Part shown: positions 24,573-33,292 of the stretch, in pieces | Layout of the letters: the number at the start of each line of letters is the position of its first letter | Numbering within the stretch: the first letter of the stretch is position 1 | NCBI RefSeq assembly: GCF_018417535.1 | Contig: NZ_CP070977.1 | Span: 930,001-994,000 of the forward strand | Direction of reading: 5' to 3' | Length of the DNA stretch: 64,000 nt | From: Burkholderia pyrrocinia | GTDB taxonomy: Bacteria; Pseudomonadota; Gammaproteobacteria; Burkholderiales; Burkholderiaceae | Position numbers and translations under genes: made by a program | Notes under the pieces: model-generated | The model's input: only the letters and a program-made list of their open reading frames with translations | The model's database searches: none | Told to the model about the DNA's origin: nothing

Positions 24573-27050
24573 GTGCTTTCCCCACTGTTGTTAAACTTCG
24601 TCATCGGGGAAAAAATACATCTGGATCGTATGCGCGGCACCGTTAACATCAAGATTCGACCGACCAAGCTGGCCTTCCTGGTTGATCCCAATAGCGCATC
24701 GCAGGTTCGTGAGGCCATCCGTCTCGCCAGTAGCCTGTGGGGAGGGGTCTTCTTTCCGATCATCCCGCTCTTCAAGCGGATGCCCGCGAGCTGGCGTGAA
24801 CGGCCCTTTTCGCTTCCTGCCTCAAGCGATGTGGTGCGCGGCTACGTTGATGCCTTCGATCCGGACATCCTAGTGCAGTTTTCTGGAAGCGTTCCGCCTT
24901 ATATCACCGATACGCGCCTGCCGATTGTAAAACCGCAAGAAGTGTGGGAGGGAGCTCGATCCTTGGGCGAACCCACCTACGGTATTGGTGCATTCACACT
25001 GCTCGATGCAATTTACAAGGAATGCTTCAAGTACAAGTCAAAGTACCCCACAAGAGTCGTTGTTCCAGTTATTCCGAATAAGCTGGGCCTTTTTTGGGCA
25101 GGCGTATATGGAGAGTACAGCGACGACATTCTTTCGGCGATAACCAGCCACTACACTGAACCACTGGACATCGAGAGACCACCGGTTACAGCGGAATCAT
25201 TTCCGGCACTCACGGGACAGGACGTTCTTTTCCCAAGAAGAATTACGGCATGGGGACTTCCCAATCAAGGCCGATTGAAATATGGACGACACGCATGTAT
25301 CTTTTTCATGGATGCGAGCAGCGTTGAAGACGTCGTCGATTACTGGAATCTTCGAGCCACTGGTAGGAACGTGCTTCCGCTACCGAAGCAGTTTTTGCAG
25401 GAGGAGTCATTCAGGAGCGTGGTAGTTGAGTTCCTCCTCCAGGAGCGACGGCAATGGCCGCACGATCCTAAGCACTTCGATGTCGCCTCTTTCATTCGCA
25501 GTCGCCATTCAACCATGGATGAAATGCAGGCGTATGCGAAAACGCTTGAGTTTCCTAGGACAGACTCAAACGCCGCTAACGAATCGTACTGTTCATTGCA
25601 GCACTGGTATCCACGTATATGGGACGAATGGGCCCGTAGCAAGGACGGCGGTGTGGTCGACGTCTATGCAGAGGGCGAGCACTCTATCGACATTGCCAGC
25701 GCCTCCGACCTTGAAATGCGAATCAAGCCTTTGGTGCCGGATTTTGCGCCGCAGGATTGGTTTCATAGCGAAGGACTTTGTGCGAACGAATTCGACTGGC
25801 GTTTGTTTGGCGCGGAGGAGCATCTCGCAGAGGTCTATCCGAAAATCAAGGGGGACCATCTGGCCGGCGCGATTTCGGGCATTGGTGGTCTCCGAGGTAT
25901 ATGGCGCATTGGGCGACACGGCCTGGTGAAACTTGTGCAACACTCGTTCGTCGAGTCGCGCACTGTACCCTCCTCGGAAACGATCTTCTTTGCTTGGTTG
26001 GAAGATCAGGGGTGGAAGGCCGAGTTGTCACCGCCCGGCATCCTCGCCAAGCAGATTTTCAAACGACTTGGCGGCTATCCAAGGCTGCTTGCGGACAGGG
26101 CGATCCTAGGACTGCTCGAACACATGAATGGCGGGTCCGTCAGCAGGAACGGAACGCCGATTGACGCGAGCCGGATAACAACGGCACGTGAGATGTCTGT
26201 CGGTGAGGTCAAGAGCCGACTTAAGAGTCCGACGTTGTACGACACGTTTCTCAAGTGCGGCGTCTTCAAGCTGGGGCTGCGAACACAATGTCCTACCTGC
26301 CAACGCAATACCTGGTTTGCCATGTCAGCACTTAGCGAGTCGCTGGAGTGCCCGAAGTGCCTGAGCCCATTCTCCGCTGCCGGCAATGTCGACCAGTCAT
26401 CAGGCGGATGGTACTACCGGACTGCCGGACCATTCAGTGTTCCAAATTACGCAGACGGTGCGCACGCCGTATTGCTGACCATTGACGCCCTCAGTGACCG
26501 AATGCTTACCACATTAAGGACGACATCGGTTCCTAGCTTCATGGCAACGTCACCCGGCAAGCGCAATATGGAAGCAGACTTCGCCATGTTCTGGAGAGAA
26601 ACGCTCTACGGCGAGCAAAGCGAAGGTCTGTTGTTCGGCGAGTGCAAGACATACGGTCAATTCGAGGCAAAGGACATCGCCAGAATGCGTGAGTTCGCCG
26701 AGACTTTCCCGGGGGCCATCCTCGTGTTTAGTACGTTGAGGGAAACACTGACCGCGAAGGAGATCGCCTCAATTAGTAAGCTTGCGAAGTTCGGGCGAAA
26801 GCACTGGAAAGCCGAGCGCTCTATCAACCCTGTTCTGATCCTCACTGGTGCTGAGCTGTTGCATTGGAATCGGCCTCCACACTGTTGGCCTGAAACGCAG
26901 CGCGCAAGATTCGCCCACGTTCACGGATTACTCGCCCTCTGTGATGCGACTCAGCAGATGTACCTGAACCTGCCGCCGCTGCATCAGGAATGGCAGAGGC
27001 GCTGGGAGCAACGGCGGGCGCGCCGGAAGACACTTCGCGAGGCCGAGTAA
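24573..27050 (+). CDS. Unknown large protein with zinc ribbon and PD-(D/E)xK-like nuclease domain
   Basis: 825 aa from GTG 24573; ATG 24630 (MRGTVNIKIRPTKLAFLVD) gives a more natural start at 806 aa. Neither has a strong ribosome site. Numbered from GTG, residues 20-450 are an alpha/beta region with no motif I know. Residues 573-601 form a zinc ribbon (CPTC ... CPKC). Residues 667-692 carry E-A-D and then GECK on a strand (LLFGECKTYG), the layout of PD-(D/E)xK nucleases with D669, E690 and K692. The C terminus is basic (RRWEQRRARRKTLR). Soluble, probably nucleic-acid acting. The accessory location hints at defence or element maintenance, which is inference only. Confidence 0.7.
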   Translation: MLSPLLLNFVIGEKIHLDRMRGTVNIKIRPTKLAFLVDPNSASQVREAIRLASSLWGGVFFPIIPLFKRMPASWRERPFSLPASSDVVRGYVDAFDPDILVQFSGSVPPYITDTRLPIVKPQEVWEGARSLGEPTYGIGAFTLLDAIYKECFKYKSKYPTRVVVPVIPNKLGLFWAGVYGEYSDDILSAITSHYTEPLDIERPPVTAESFPALTGQDVLFPRRITAWGLPNQGRLKYGRHACIFFMDASSVEDVVDYWNLRATGRNVLPLPKQFLQEESFRSVVVEFLLQERRQWPHDPKHFDVASFIRSRHSTMDEMQAYAKTLEFPRTDSNAANESYCSLQHWYPRIWDEWARSKDGGVVDVYAEGEHSIDIASASDLEMRIKPLVPDFAPQDWFHSEGLCANEFDWRLFGAEEHLAEVYPKIKGDHLAGAISGIGGLRGIWRIGRHGLVKLVQHSFVESRTVPSSETIFFAWLEDQGWKAELSPPGILAKQIFKRLGGYPRLLADRAILGLLEHMNGGSVSRNGTPIDASRITTAREMSVGEVKSRLKSPTLYDTFLKCGVFKLGLRTQCPTCQRNTWFAMSALSESLECPKCLSPFSAAGNVDQSSGGWYYRTAGPFSVPNYADGAHAVLLTIDALSDRMLTTLRTTSVPSFMATSPGKRNMEADFAMFWRETLYGEQSEGLLFGECKTYGQFEAKDIARMREFAETFPGAILVFSTLRETLTAKEIASISKLAKFGRKHWKAERSINPVLILTGAELLHWNRPPHCWPETQRARFAHVHGLLALCDATQQMYLNLPPLHQEWQRRWEQRRARRKTLREAE

Positions 27051-27420
27051 ATCAACTTAAACGCAATCAATTTGGGGCGACTTTGAGTGCCAAGGTATCA
27101 GTCGAAACATGCCAATGATTTCCGCAACGCGAGCCGTCGAACGTCGTGCGGAAGTTCTAGCGTTCAGAGGCTTCGTCCAAATGCACTGAACGGCGTGCCT
27201 GATGCCAACCCCATTTTTCGGTGAAGCTCCTTTGCACGAAGTACGCTGCCGACGACGCAATAGGGTCTCCTCGCACTGCAGCGTGGAGCGAAGCGGCCGG
27301 CGTCCATTTCTCGACAAAATGCGGACGGCCAGTCAGCGCACAACGACTGACAGAAACTGGCCGAACTGAGTCAGACGAACTTACGCTGTCTGTTTGGTCT
27401 AGTCCAACCTTATACGGATC
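27051..27420. other. Non-coding right end of the insertion
   Basis: No supported gene is present; the open frames here are short and lack ribosome sites. The stretch lies between the nuclease-like gene and the point where lipase coding resumes, so it should contain the right end of the inserted element. No inverse copy of the left-edge sequence was found by eye. Confidence 0.4.
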
Positions 27421-27715
27421 ATGAGCGCTGCGGCGACGGTTGCCGCCGGCAACCTCCCCGGTGTCCGTCTACGGCTTCGAGCCTCAGCGCGCGTGTCCGG
27501 ATGGCGTTGTCGCGGCACTGCTCGCGAAGGTGCCCCTCGGCATATACAAGAACGGCAACGACCTCGTGCCGGATCTGCCGCTTGACTGGCACCGTGCTGG
27601 GAACGTTTAGCAGATCGACCGGCCGGCGTTTCCGTTTCGGAATGTGACGGATCATGCGATTGCGAGAGTGATCGCGGCGCCGGCCCCGAGCTCGCATTGC
27701 CGTCCAGCAGTGTGA
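27421..27715 (+). pseudogene. Lipase gene, 3' fragment (interrupted and frameshifted)
   Basis: SAAATVAAGNL in one frame changes at the CCCC run 27456-27459 to PVSVYGFEPQRACPDGVVAA in another. It then continues LLAKVPLGIYKNGNDLVPDL and PLDWHRAGNV, meets TAG near 27609, and reads on as QIDRPAFPFRNVTDHAIARV. NGNDLVP plus the later DHAI fit the catalytic Asp and His of class-3-type lipases. At least one frameshift and one stop show decay after the split. It pairs with the fragment at 21254-21420. Confidence 0.6.
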
Positions 27716-27758
27716 ACGCGACTACTATACCCTGATGGCATTCACGCTCTGACGAAAT

Positions 27759-28199
27759 TCAGTTCTCAGGGCCGTCGTCTATGTCGTCCTGGCTGCGGTA
27801 GATGGCGCCGGGTTCATCGATCGGCACTATGTCGTAGCCACGCGCCGTCAGGCTGATCTCGAAATCGCTGAATGCCTCGAACAGGTCAAGGCCGCACTTC
27901 ACTACAGTGAATTTCGAATCGAGGGTGTTGGTTGCGACACGCTCATGGAACGCGGCGACGGGATCGGGCATCTCCCCAGCATCGAAGTGCGAGATTCGGA
28001 GAAATGGGGTGCGTCCTTCCTTTGCGTACGTCGTGCACATCACAATCTGCACATTCGTGATCACGTGATGGGCCGGAATTTCCGGCGCAATTCGTTGCAG
28101 GTAGGCCCGAAATGAACCGGCTGCCTCGCGTTCGTGGGCGTATGCAGTCCCATGCCAGTCGTCAGTCGATCCGCGAAACTCTTCCTCGATCGTGGACAT
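27759..28199 (-). CDS. Unknown 146-aa protein, island cargo
   Basis: ATG 28199 (MSTIEEEFRGSTDDWHGTAY) is preferred because AGGAG lies about 7 bases upstream. An earlier ATG at 28223 would add eight residues. The protein is acidic and soluble, with an acidic C-terminal tail (SQDDIDDGPEN) and no known motif. It lies 42 bases downstream of the next minus-strand gene, so both are probably transcribed from the LexA-box region at 28.7 kb. No function can be given. Confidence 0.6.
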   Translation of the reverse strand: MSTIEEEFRGSTDDWHGTAYAHEREAAGSFRAYLQRIAPEIPAHHVITNVQIVMCTTYAKEGRTPFLRISHFDAGEMPDPVAAFHERVATNTLDSKFTVVKCGLDLFEAFSDFEISLTARGYDIVPIDEPGAIYRSQDDIDDGPEN

Positions 28200-28241
28200 G
28201 GTCGGCTCCTGTTCGGTATCCATCAAGGTGTTGCCGGCGCA

Positions 28242-28709
28242 TTACAGCATCCCGGCGCGCCCCTTTTCCTTTCGGAGAAGATGGCGCAGCTCCTGAAACT
28301 TCCCATTCCCGCCACTGAGCTCCCCGCGATCCTCGACGTTCTTGTCTACGAAGTCGAACCATTCCTGAATTCTGTCGAGCGATTTCCGGAGAGCCATAAT
28401 CTCGAGGATCAGCCAGCGTACCTGCAGATCAGTGTACTCGCGCCATAGGGCGCGAAGCTCTGCATCCGACGGAGCATCGAACTCCGGCATCGTAGGCTTC
28501 ATCTTGAAGCGTGGATCTGTGAGCGGCACACGGTTACGATCGATCCTGGTGGCTTCGATCGGCGTGCACGAGCCTAGGAACACGGCCCTTGCGTCCTGAT
28601 CGATCCAAAATTCAAATTCCGGTTTCGTGAGCTCGATCGGGGTCCTCAGGCGGTTCTTGTCGCCTTGGAACCCGTACTCCCAAATGTAAGCCCACTGCGG
28701 CTTGATCAC
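28242..28709 (-). CDS. Unknown protein, first gene of the leftward SOS-type transcript
   Basis: The frame extends to GTG 28733, but that codon lies inside the LexA box. GTG 28709 (VIKPQWAYIWEYGFQGDKNR) is therefore the likelier start, giving about 155 aa. The middle is rich in Asp/Pro and the C-terminal third is helical, possibly coiled coil (LQVRWLILEIMALRKSLDRI), ending in a basic tail. No family is recognised. It heads a two-gene unit with the 146-aa gene. Confidence 0.55.
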   Translation of the reverse strand: MIKPQWAYIWEYGFQGDKNRLRTPIELTKPEFEFWIDQDARAVFLGSCTPIEATRIDRNRVPLTDPRFKMKPTMPEFDAPSDAELRALWREYTDLQVRWLILEIMALRKSLDRIQEWFDFVDKNVEDRGELSGGNGKFQELRHLLRKEKGRAGML

Positions 28710-28719
28710 GTTGCCACCG

Positions 28720-28735
28720 CTGTATAAAAACACAG
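28720..28735. promoter_or_regulatory. LexA (SOS) box between divergent genes
   Basis: CTGTATAAAAACACAG fits the CTG-N10-CAG LexA consensus, with AT-rich inner bases and TATATT just to its right as a possible -10 for the rightward genes. It lies 40 bases before the small gene at 28775 and at the 5' end of the leftward gene. The SRAP gene downstream is a known SOS-associated family, which supports the call. Confidence 0.7.
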
Positions 28736-28774
28736 TATATTGCGCGATAAACTACCCTAGTCAAGATCAGAAAA

Positions 28775-28987
28775 ATGGGGAACGCTATGAAGTGGTGCGC
28801 CGATCGTGTCGATGCCTACCTTTTCGAAAATGGCGTGACGATCGAGCACTATTTTTTGCAGGGTGACGTCATAGGATACGTATCGAATGGTCGGACGTTC
28901 GACCTACACACTGGTGATGGCGAGCTTCACAATGCGTGTCGATCTCGACTGGTTGAGCTCGGGGTGAGGGTGCTGCCTGAGCAGTGA
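28775..28987 (+). CDS. Unknown 70-aa protein, SOS-linked
   Basis: ATG 28775, or ATG 28787 (MKWCADRVDAYLFENGV), which has GGGG 7 bases upstream. The product is small, soluble and acidic, without a known motif. It is the first gene to the right of the LexA box and lies 47 bases before the SRAP gene, so the two probably form one DNA-damage-induced unit. Function unknown. Confidence 0.6.
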   Translation: MGNAMKWCADRVDAYLFENGVTIEHYFLQGDVIGYVSNGRTFDLHTGDGELHNACRSRLVELGVRVLPEQ

Positions 28988-29034
28988 TGGTGATGCTGGC
29001 ACGGTCGAGGAGTTGACCAGAGGGGAGGCATTCG

Positions 29035-29706
29035 ATGTGCACACACTACCGGGCGCCGCACGAGGATTACGAGATCCGCGAGCTACGAATCGAGCCATTC
29101 AGTGAGATCTACCGGCGGTTCCCATGGGAGCAGGAGATCTATCAGGACTATCGGGCGCCGATCGTCGCGAACGTCGACGGAAGGATCCTGCCGTTGGTCG
29201 CCGGATTCGGCTTCTGGCCGCGTGCCCTGCAGAAGGCCAACATCGAGAAAGCGAAGGAGCAGGGCCGGAAGCCGCCGATCATGCGCAGCACGATGAACGT
29301 GCGCGACGACAACCTCGGGAAGTCGCCCCTATACGGTCCCGCTTGGCGCGCCGGCAGGCGCTGCCTGATTCCCGCGGAATGGATATACGAACCGTGCTAC
29401 GAGACGGGCAAGAACGTCTGGCACCAGATCGGCCTGTCCGACTGGCGAACGATGTGCGTTGCCGGCATCTGGCGGACGCTGCAAGGCGCGGACGGCATGG
29501 ACCATCACACGATGTCGATGATTACCGTCAATGCCGACGGCCACCCGCTGATGTCGCGCATGCACAAGCCGGCCGACGAGAAGCGGTCGGTCGTGATTCT
29601 GCGTCCGGACGACTGGGAGGAATGGCTGACGACGTCGAACGTCGAGGCGGCACGCGCGATGCTGCAGTTGTACCCGGCCGACGATATGTCGGCCGAGCCA
29701 AGGTAA
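29035..29706 (+). CDS. SOS response-associated SRAP-domain protein (YedK/HMCES family)
   Basis: 223 aa; ATG 29035 follows GAGGGGAGG. The residue after Met is Cys (MCTHYRAP), the invariant Cys2 that becomes the N-terminal nucleophile and crosslinks abasic sites in single-stranded DNA. Other family marks are STMNVRDDN, the glutamate in IPAEWIYEP and the histidine in LMSRMHKPADEKR. The fold is full length. It would protect abasic sites during replication or on transferred single strands, which suits an element that also carries a relaxase. Likely LexA-controlled through the box at 28720. Confidence 0.9.
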   Translation: MCTHYRAPHEDYEIRELRIEPFSEIYRRFPWEQEIYQDYRAPIVANVDGRILPLVAGFGFWPRALQKANIEKAKEQGRKPPIMRSTMNVRDDNLGKSPLYGPAWRAGRRCLIPAEWIYEPCYETGKNVWHQIGLSDWRTMCVAGIWRTLQGADGMDHHTMSMITVNADGHPLMSRMHKPADEKRSVVILRPDDWEEWLTTSNVEAARAMLQLYPADDMSAEPR

Positions 29707-29807
29707 TGAACAGCGTATATCTTATCCCGGAGATCAGGCGGAGCCACATAAATGATGCTCGCGGCGATCCGAGTTCACCCCGAGACAATTTGTCATTCGT
29801 CCCCCAA

Positions 29808-30164
29808 TTACTTGCTGGACACGATGTCGCCCGCCGCCGGGAGTGCAGAGGACTGTGCGGATGAGAATAGTTTGTCAAAATGATTGAGAAACGTTTCAGT
29901 CAAGTGGCCGTGGTAATAGCCGTAGGCGACCGACGAAACGCCATCCTTATTTTGTGACTTTACGATGTTGAACGTCAGATTCTTTCCCTCTGCTATTGAG
30001 GGTTTGAACCATGCCTCATATTGCCATTCTTTAGATTTGTGGGTGAAATAACCATCTTTTTCTTCCCAGGTAGTGATTTTTCCTTGTTGCTCTTCTTGAA
30101 AGATTCTCTTTCTAAAGTTCGCAAGCAGACCGTTTGGATCAGTCGTGAAAAAGTAAATCGCCAT
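29808..30164 (-). CDS. Unknown 118-aa protein of low GC
   Basis: ATG 30164 opens MAIYFFTTDPNGLLANFRKR; the product is soluble, mixed alpha/beta and rich in aromatic residues. Its DNA is far less GC-rich than the serine recombinase beside it, a sign of separate origin. It may be a small morn gene picked up by the island. No family is recognised, and no antitoxin or toxin signature is clear. Confidence 0.55.
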   Translation of the reverse strand: MAIYFFTTDPNGLLANFRKRIFQEEQQGKITTWEEKDGYFTHKSKEWQYEAWFKPSIAEGKNLTFNIVKSQNKDGVSSVAYGYYHGHLTETFLNHFDKLFSSAQSSALPAAGDIVSSK

Positions 30165-30230
30165 TGCACCGAGCCCCGTAGAATGGTTGTAGAAAGCAAA
30201 TCAGCTGTTGCCAATAACAGCAGTCAAAGG

Positions 30231-31901
30231 TTAAGCGTTTTTTTCTGTGGTGAATAGGGTTTGCGCGACCAAAATATTGGCAGATTGAATATCTTCTGCG
30301 GCGCGCCATTCGCCGGTCCTACGATCGACATGTAGCATGCGTGTCGTGCCACGCTTCGCAATGAGAAGCAGCCCGATCGTCCCATCGTCGACGTCAGGAC
30401 GGAACCCAGACTGATAGATCACGATCCTCGAGAACGTATCCGCTACGAGCTGGCGGGCCAGCATTCGGGCGTCGTAGTCGAGATTCTCGACTCCTTGCAC
30501 GAGGTCCCGCCAAGCGTCCGCTGCGGCCGGCGCGACGCTCGACGCCGACGCCGCGAGGTGGTGCTCGAGCGACTCGACGTCGCGTCGCTCGCTCGCGAGC
30601 TGACTTTCGAGCTCGCGGACGCGGCGCAACACGGCCACCGGGGCTTCGCCGTCGTCCAATAGCAACGCATCCGTGACGCGCTGAACCTGCGCTTCAAGTT
30701 CCGCGACGCGTTGGCGCGCGCTCGCCAGTTGCGCGCTCACCGTTGCCGTACCTGCGGCTCCTTCGAGTAGCCGAGACAAATTTATCTGGTCTGAGCAATA
30801 CAGCATCAGAGCGCGTTCGACCGGAACGACGCTGCAGCTACCGCTCATCTTGCAGCCGGCACCGATGCTGTATGTAACGCAGTGCAGTCGGCGGTGGCCC
30901 GGAGCGGGTCGTCCGTCCGACATGCGCTTGCGCCCCATAAGGTTCTGCGCGACGACAGCGGCTCCACAGTATCCGCAGTGCGTGATGCCGAGGCCGGTTA
31001 CGACGCCGGGAATTTCTCCCTTTCCCTTGCGCCGGCCGCGCTGCTCGGCCAGGTATCGAAGGTCCGCGAATTCGGTCGGCGTCAGCAGGGCGGGATAGTA
31101 GCCTTCGAGGCGGAAGGCTTCGCCATCCACCTCTACGGATTTCTCGCCGAGCAGCATGCGATTCGCCAGCAGCCGGTAGAGGTTCGACGACTGCGTGCGC
31201 CCGCTATCGGTGACCTGCAGTCCGCGCTCGGCCAGATCGCGGACAATGCGGACGGCTCCGTGCCCCTGCCGGAACATCGCGATCACATGGCGCACAGCTT
31301 CAGCGCGCTCCGGTATCAGCTCGAACCCTCCGCCTTCGCTTTCTCGGACCCAATGCGGATCCTTCCCGACGCGGATCGGCGCGCGCCACGTGCCGGCGAT
31401 CCAGCCTTGACACTGCCGGCGGATGGCCGCCTTGACGCGCTTGCTTTTCGTGTCCGATTCCTCGTGTGCCCGGATCATAACCAGCAGGCTGTACACGAGA
31501 TCCATAGGCTGAGCCTTCAGGCGCACGCGGTTGTATTCCCGGCCGTCGCTGGCCGTCACCACCGTGATGCCGGCGTTCACAATCTGCGCGAGCTGCGCCT
31601 GTGCCTGCAGCGGCTCGGCGCGACTCAACCGGTCCAGACCCTCGACGACCAGTACTGATCCGGCCGGAACCTGTCCGTCCTCGACGGCGCGCAGGAATAC
31701 GCCCAGCGCACCTTGCCGGACGTGCCGCTGATGGTAGGCCGACAGGCCCTCGTCCCGAAGTGATAGGGACGCATCGAGTTCCATCTCGTGGTCGGCCGCC
31801 CAGCGGGCGGCGTATTCCAGCTGGCGGTCTATGCTGCCGCCGGCCGCTTGTTTTGGGTCGCTGAACCGTAAATAGCTGTAAACTCTCGCTTTTGCTGCCA
31901 C
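30231..31901 (-). CDS. Large serine recombinase (island integrase)
   Basis: From GTG 31901 ([19 protein letters not shown]) about 556 aa; the frame also allows ATG 31940. The resolvase domain has [19 protein letters not shown] with the catalytic Ser, and [13 protein letters not shown] recombinase domain follows ([10 protein letters not shown] ... [20 protein letters not shown]). Next come a zinc ribbon ([10 protein letters not shown] ... CKMSGSC) and a long coiled coil ([20 protein letters not shown]). The order is normal for phage/ICE large serine integrases, which recombine attP with a chromosomal attB. It sits head-to-head with rimO at the island edge. Confidence 0.9.
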   Translation of the reverse strand: MAAKARVYSYLRFSDPKQAAGGSIDRQLEYAARWAADHEMELDASLSLRDEGLSAYHQRHVRQGALGVFLRAVEDGQVPAGSVLVVEGLDRLSRAEPLQAQAQLAQIVNAGITVVTASDGREYNRVRLKAQPMDLVYSLLVMIRAHEESDTKSKRVKAAIRRQCQGWIAGTWRAPIRVGKDPHWVRESEGGGFELIPERAEAVRHVIAMFRQGHGAVRIVRDLAERGLQVTDSGRTQSSNLYRLLANRMLLGEKSVEVDGEAFRLEGYYPALLTPTEFADLRYLAEQRGRRKGKGEIPGVVTGLGITHCGYCGAAVVAQNLMGRKRMSDGRPAPGHRRLHCVTYSIGAGCKMSGSCSVVPVERALMLYCSDQINLSRLLEGAAGTATVSAQLASARQRVAELEAQVQRVTDALLLDDGEAPVAVLRRVRELESQLASERRDVESLEHHLAASASSVAPAAADAWRDLVQGVENLDYDARMLARQLVADTFSRIVIYQSGFRPDVDDGTIGLLLIAKRGTTRMLHVDRRTGEWRAAEDIQSANILVAQTLFTTEKNA

Positions 31902-31904
31902 GCC

Positions 31905-31975
31905 CCACACTCCAGATGTCTCAAAAAATTTCATCGGCACCGCGTATAGGTATGGTATCCCTCGGGTGCCCGAAA
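31905..31975. other. Probable right attachment junction (island/rimO)
   Basis: The integrase start and the rimO start are only about 15 bases apart. The first 14 or so rimO codons use rare, AT-ending codons (ATA, GTA, TCA, AAA), then switch to GC-rich usage at about GGGTGCCCG. That is what a serine-integrase crossover inside the 5' end of rimO would leave. The two-base core cannot be placed and the left junction is outside the window. Confidence 0.45.
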
Positions 31976-33289
31976 GCCCTCGTCGACTCCGAACAAATCA
32001 TCACCCAGTTGCGCGCCGAAGGTTATGAAATCTCCGGCACCTACGACGGCGCCGACCTCGTGGTCGTGAACACCTGCGGCTTCATCGACGAAGCCGTGCA
32101 GGAAAGCCTCGACGCGATCGGCGAAGCGCTGACCGAGAACGGCAAGGTAATCGTCACCGGCTGTCTCGGCGCGAAGGCGAGCGCGAGCGGCTCGAACCTC
32201 ATCGAGGAAGTCCATCCGAAGGTGCTCGCCGTTACCGGCCCGCACGCGGTGGGCGAAGTGATGCAGGCCGTGCATTCGCACCTGCCGAAGCCCCACGACC
32301 CGTTCGTCGACCTCGTGCCCGCGGCCGGCATCAAGCTCACGCCGCGCCACTACGCGTACCTGAAGATCTCCGAAGGCTGCAACCACCGCTGCACGTTCTG
32401 CATCATCCCGTCGATGCGCGGCGATCTCGTGTCGCGTCCGGTCGCCGAGGTGATGCTCGAGGCCGAGAACCTGTTCAAGTCGGGCGTGAAGGAACTGCTC
32501 GTGATTTCGCAGGACACGAGCGCCTACGGCGTCGACGTGAAGTACCGCACGGGCTTCTGGAACGGCAAGCCGATCAAGACACGCATGACCGACTTGGTCG
32601 CCGCGCTCGGCGAACTCGCCGCGCAGTACGGCGCGTGGGTGCGCCTGCACTACGTGTATCCGTATCCGAGCGTCGACGAAGTGATTCCGCTGATGGCCGA
32701 AGGTCCGTTCAAGGGCCACGTGCTGCCGTATCTCGACGTGCCGTTCCAGCACGCGCACCCTGAAGTGCTGAAGCGCATGAAGCGTCCGGCGAATGCCGAG
32801 AAGGTGCTCGAGCGTGTGCAGAAGTGGCGCGAGATCTGCCCGGACCTGACGATCCGCAGCACGTTCATCGCGGGCTTCCCCGGCGAGACGGAAGAGCAGT
32901 TCGAAACGCTGCTCGACTTCATCCGCGAGGCGGAACTCGATCGCGTCGGCTGCTTCGCGTACTCGCCGGTCGAAGGCGCGACCGCGAACGAACTCGACGG
33001 TGCGCTGCCCGACGAGGTCCGTGAAGAGCGCCGCGCGCGCTTCATGGAAGTCGCCGAGGAAGTGTCGGCGAACCGCATCCAGCGCAAGGTCGGCAAGACC
33101 CTCAAGGTGCTGATCGACGAAGTCGGCGAAGAAGGCGGCATTGGCCGCACGGCAGCCGATGCGCCGGAGATCGACGGCGTCGTCTATGTCGAGCCGGCGA
33201 CGAAGGCGTCGAAGCGCTACAAGGTCGGCGATTTCGTGTCCGTGAAGATCACGGGCGCCGACGGCCACGATCTGTGGGGCGAGGTGTAA
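31916..33289 (+). CDS. rimO: Ribosomal protein S12 methylthiotransferase RimO
   Basis: 457 aa from ATG 31916. An N-terminal MTTase domain ([27 protein letters not shown] with three Fe-S cysteines) precedes the radical SAM motif in [10 protein letters not shown] (CxxxCxxC) and a C-terminal TRAM domain. It methylthiolates Asp89 of ribosomal protein S12 (E. coli numbering). Full length and intact apart from an unusual first dozen residues ([11 protein letters not shown]), which seem to come from the inserted island. It is followed after 3 bases by the sugar kinase, so the two share a transcript. Confidence 0.95.
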   Translation: MSQKISSAPRIGMVSLGCPKALVDSEQIITQLRAEGYEISGTYDGADLVVVNTCGFIDEAVQESLDAIGEALTENGKVIVTGCLGAKASASGSNLIEEVHPKVLAVTGPHAVGEVMQAVHSHLPKPHDPFVDLVPAAGIKLTPRHYAYLKISEGCNHRCTFCIIPSMRGDLVSRPVAEVMLEAENLFKSGVKELLVISQDTSAYGVDVKYRTGFWNGKPIKTRMTDLVAALGELAAQYGAWVRLHYVYPYPSVDEVIPLMAEGPFKGHVLPYLDVPFQHAHPEVLKRMKRPANAEKVLERVQKWREICPDLTIRSTFIAGFPGETEEQFETLLDFIREAELDRVGCFAYSPVEGATANELDGALPDEVREERRARFMEVAEEVSANRIQRKVGKTLKVLIDEVGEEGGIGRTAADAPEIDGVVYVEPATKASKRYKVGDFVSVKITGADGHDLWGEV

Positions 33290-33292
33290 GCG

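Larger units (their letters stand above)
21421..27420 (+). mobile_element. About 6-kb insertion inside the lipase gene
   Basis: The boundaries are inferred from where lipase similarity ends (GHSLGAAICA side) and resumes (SAAATVAAGNL side). Inside are an 11-bp-arm hairpin right at the left edge, a MITE-like element, a glycine-rich protein gene and an 825-aa zinc-ribbon/nuclease-like gene. No transposase or integrase is visible inside, and I found no clear terminal inverted repeat or target duplication. The insertion mechanism is therefore unknown and the exact ends may be off by tens of bases. Confidence 0.5.
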
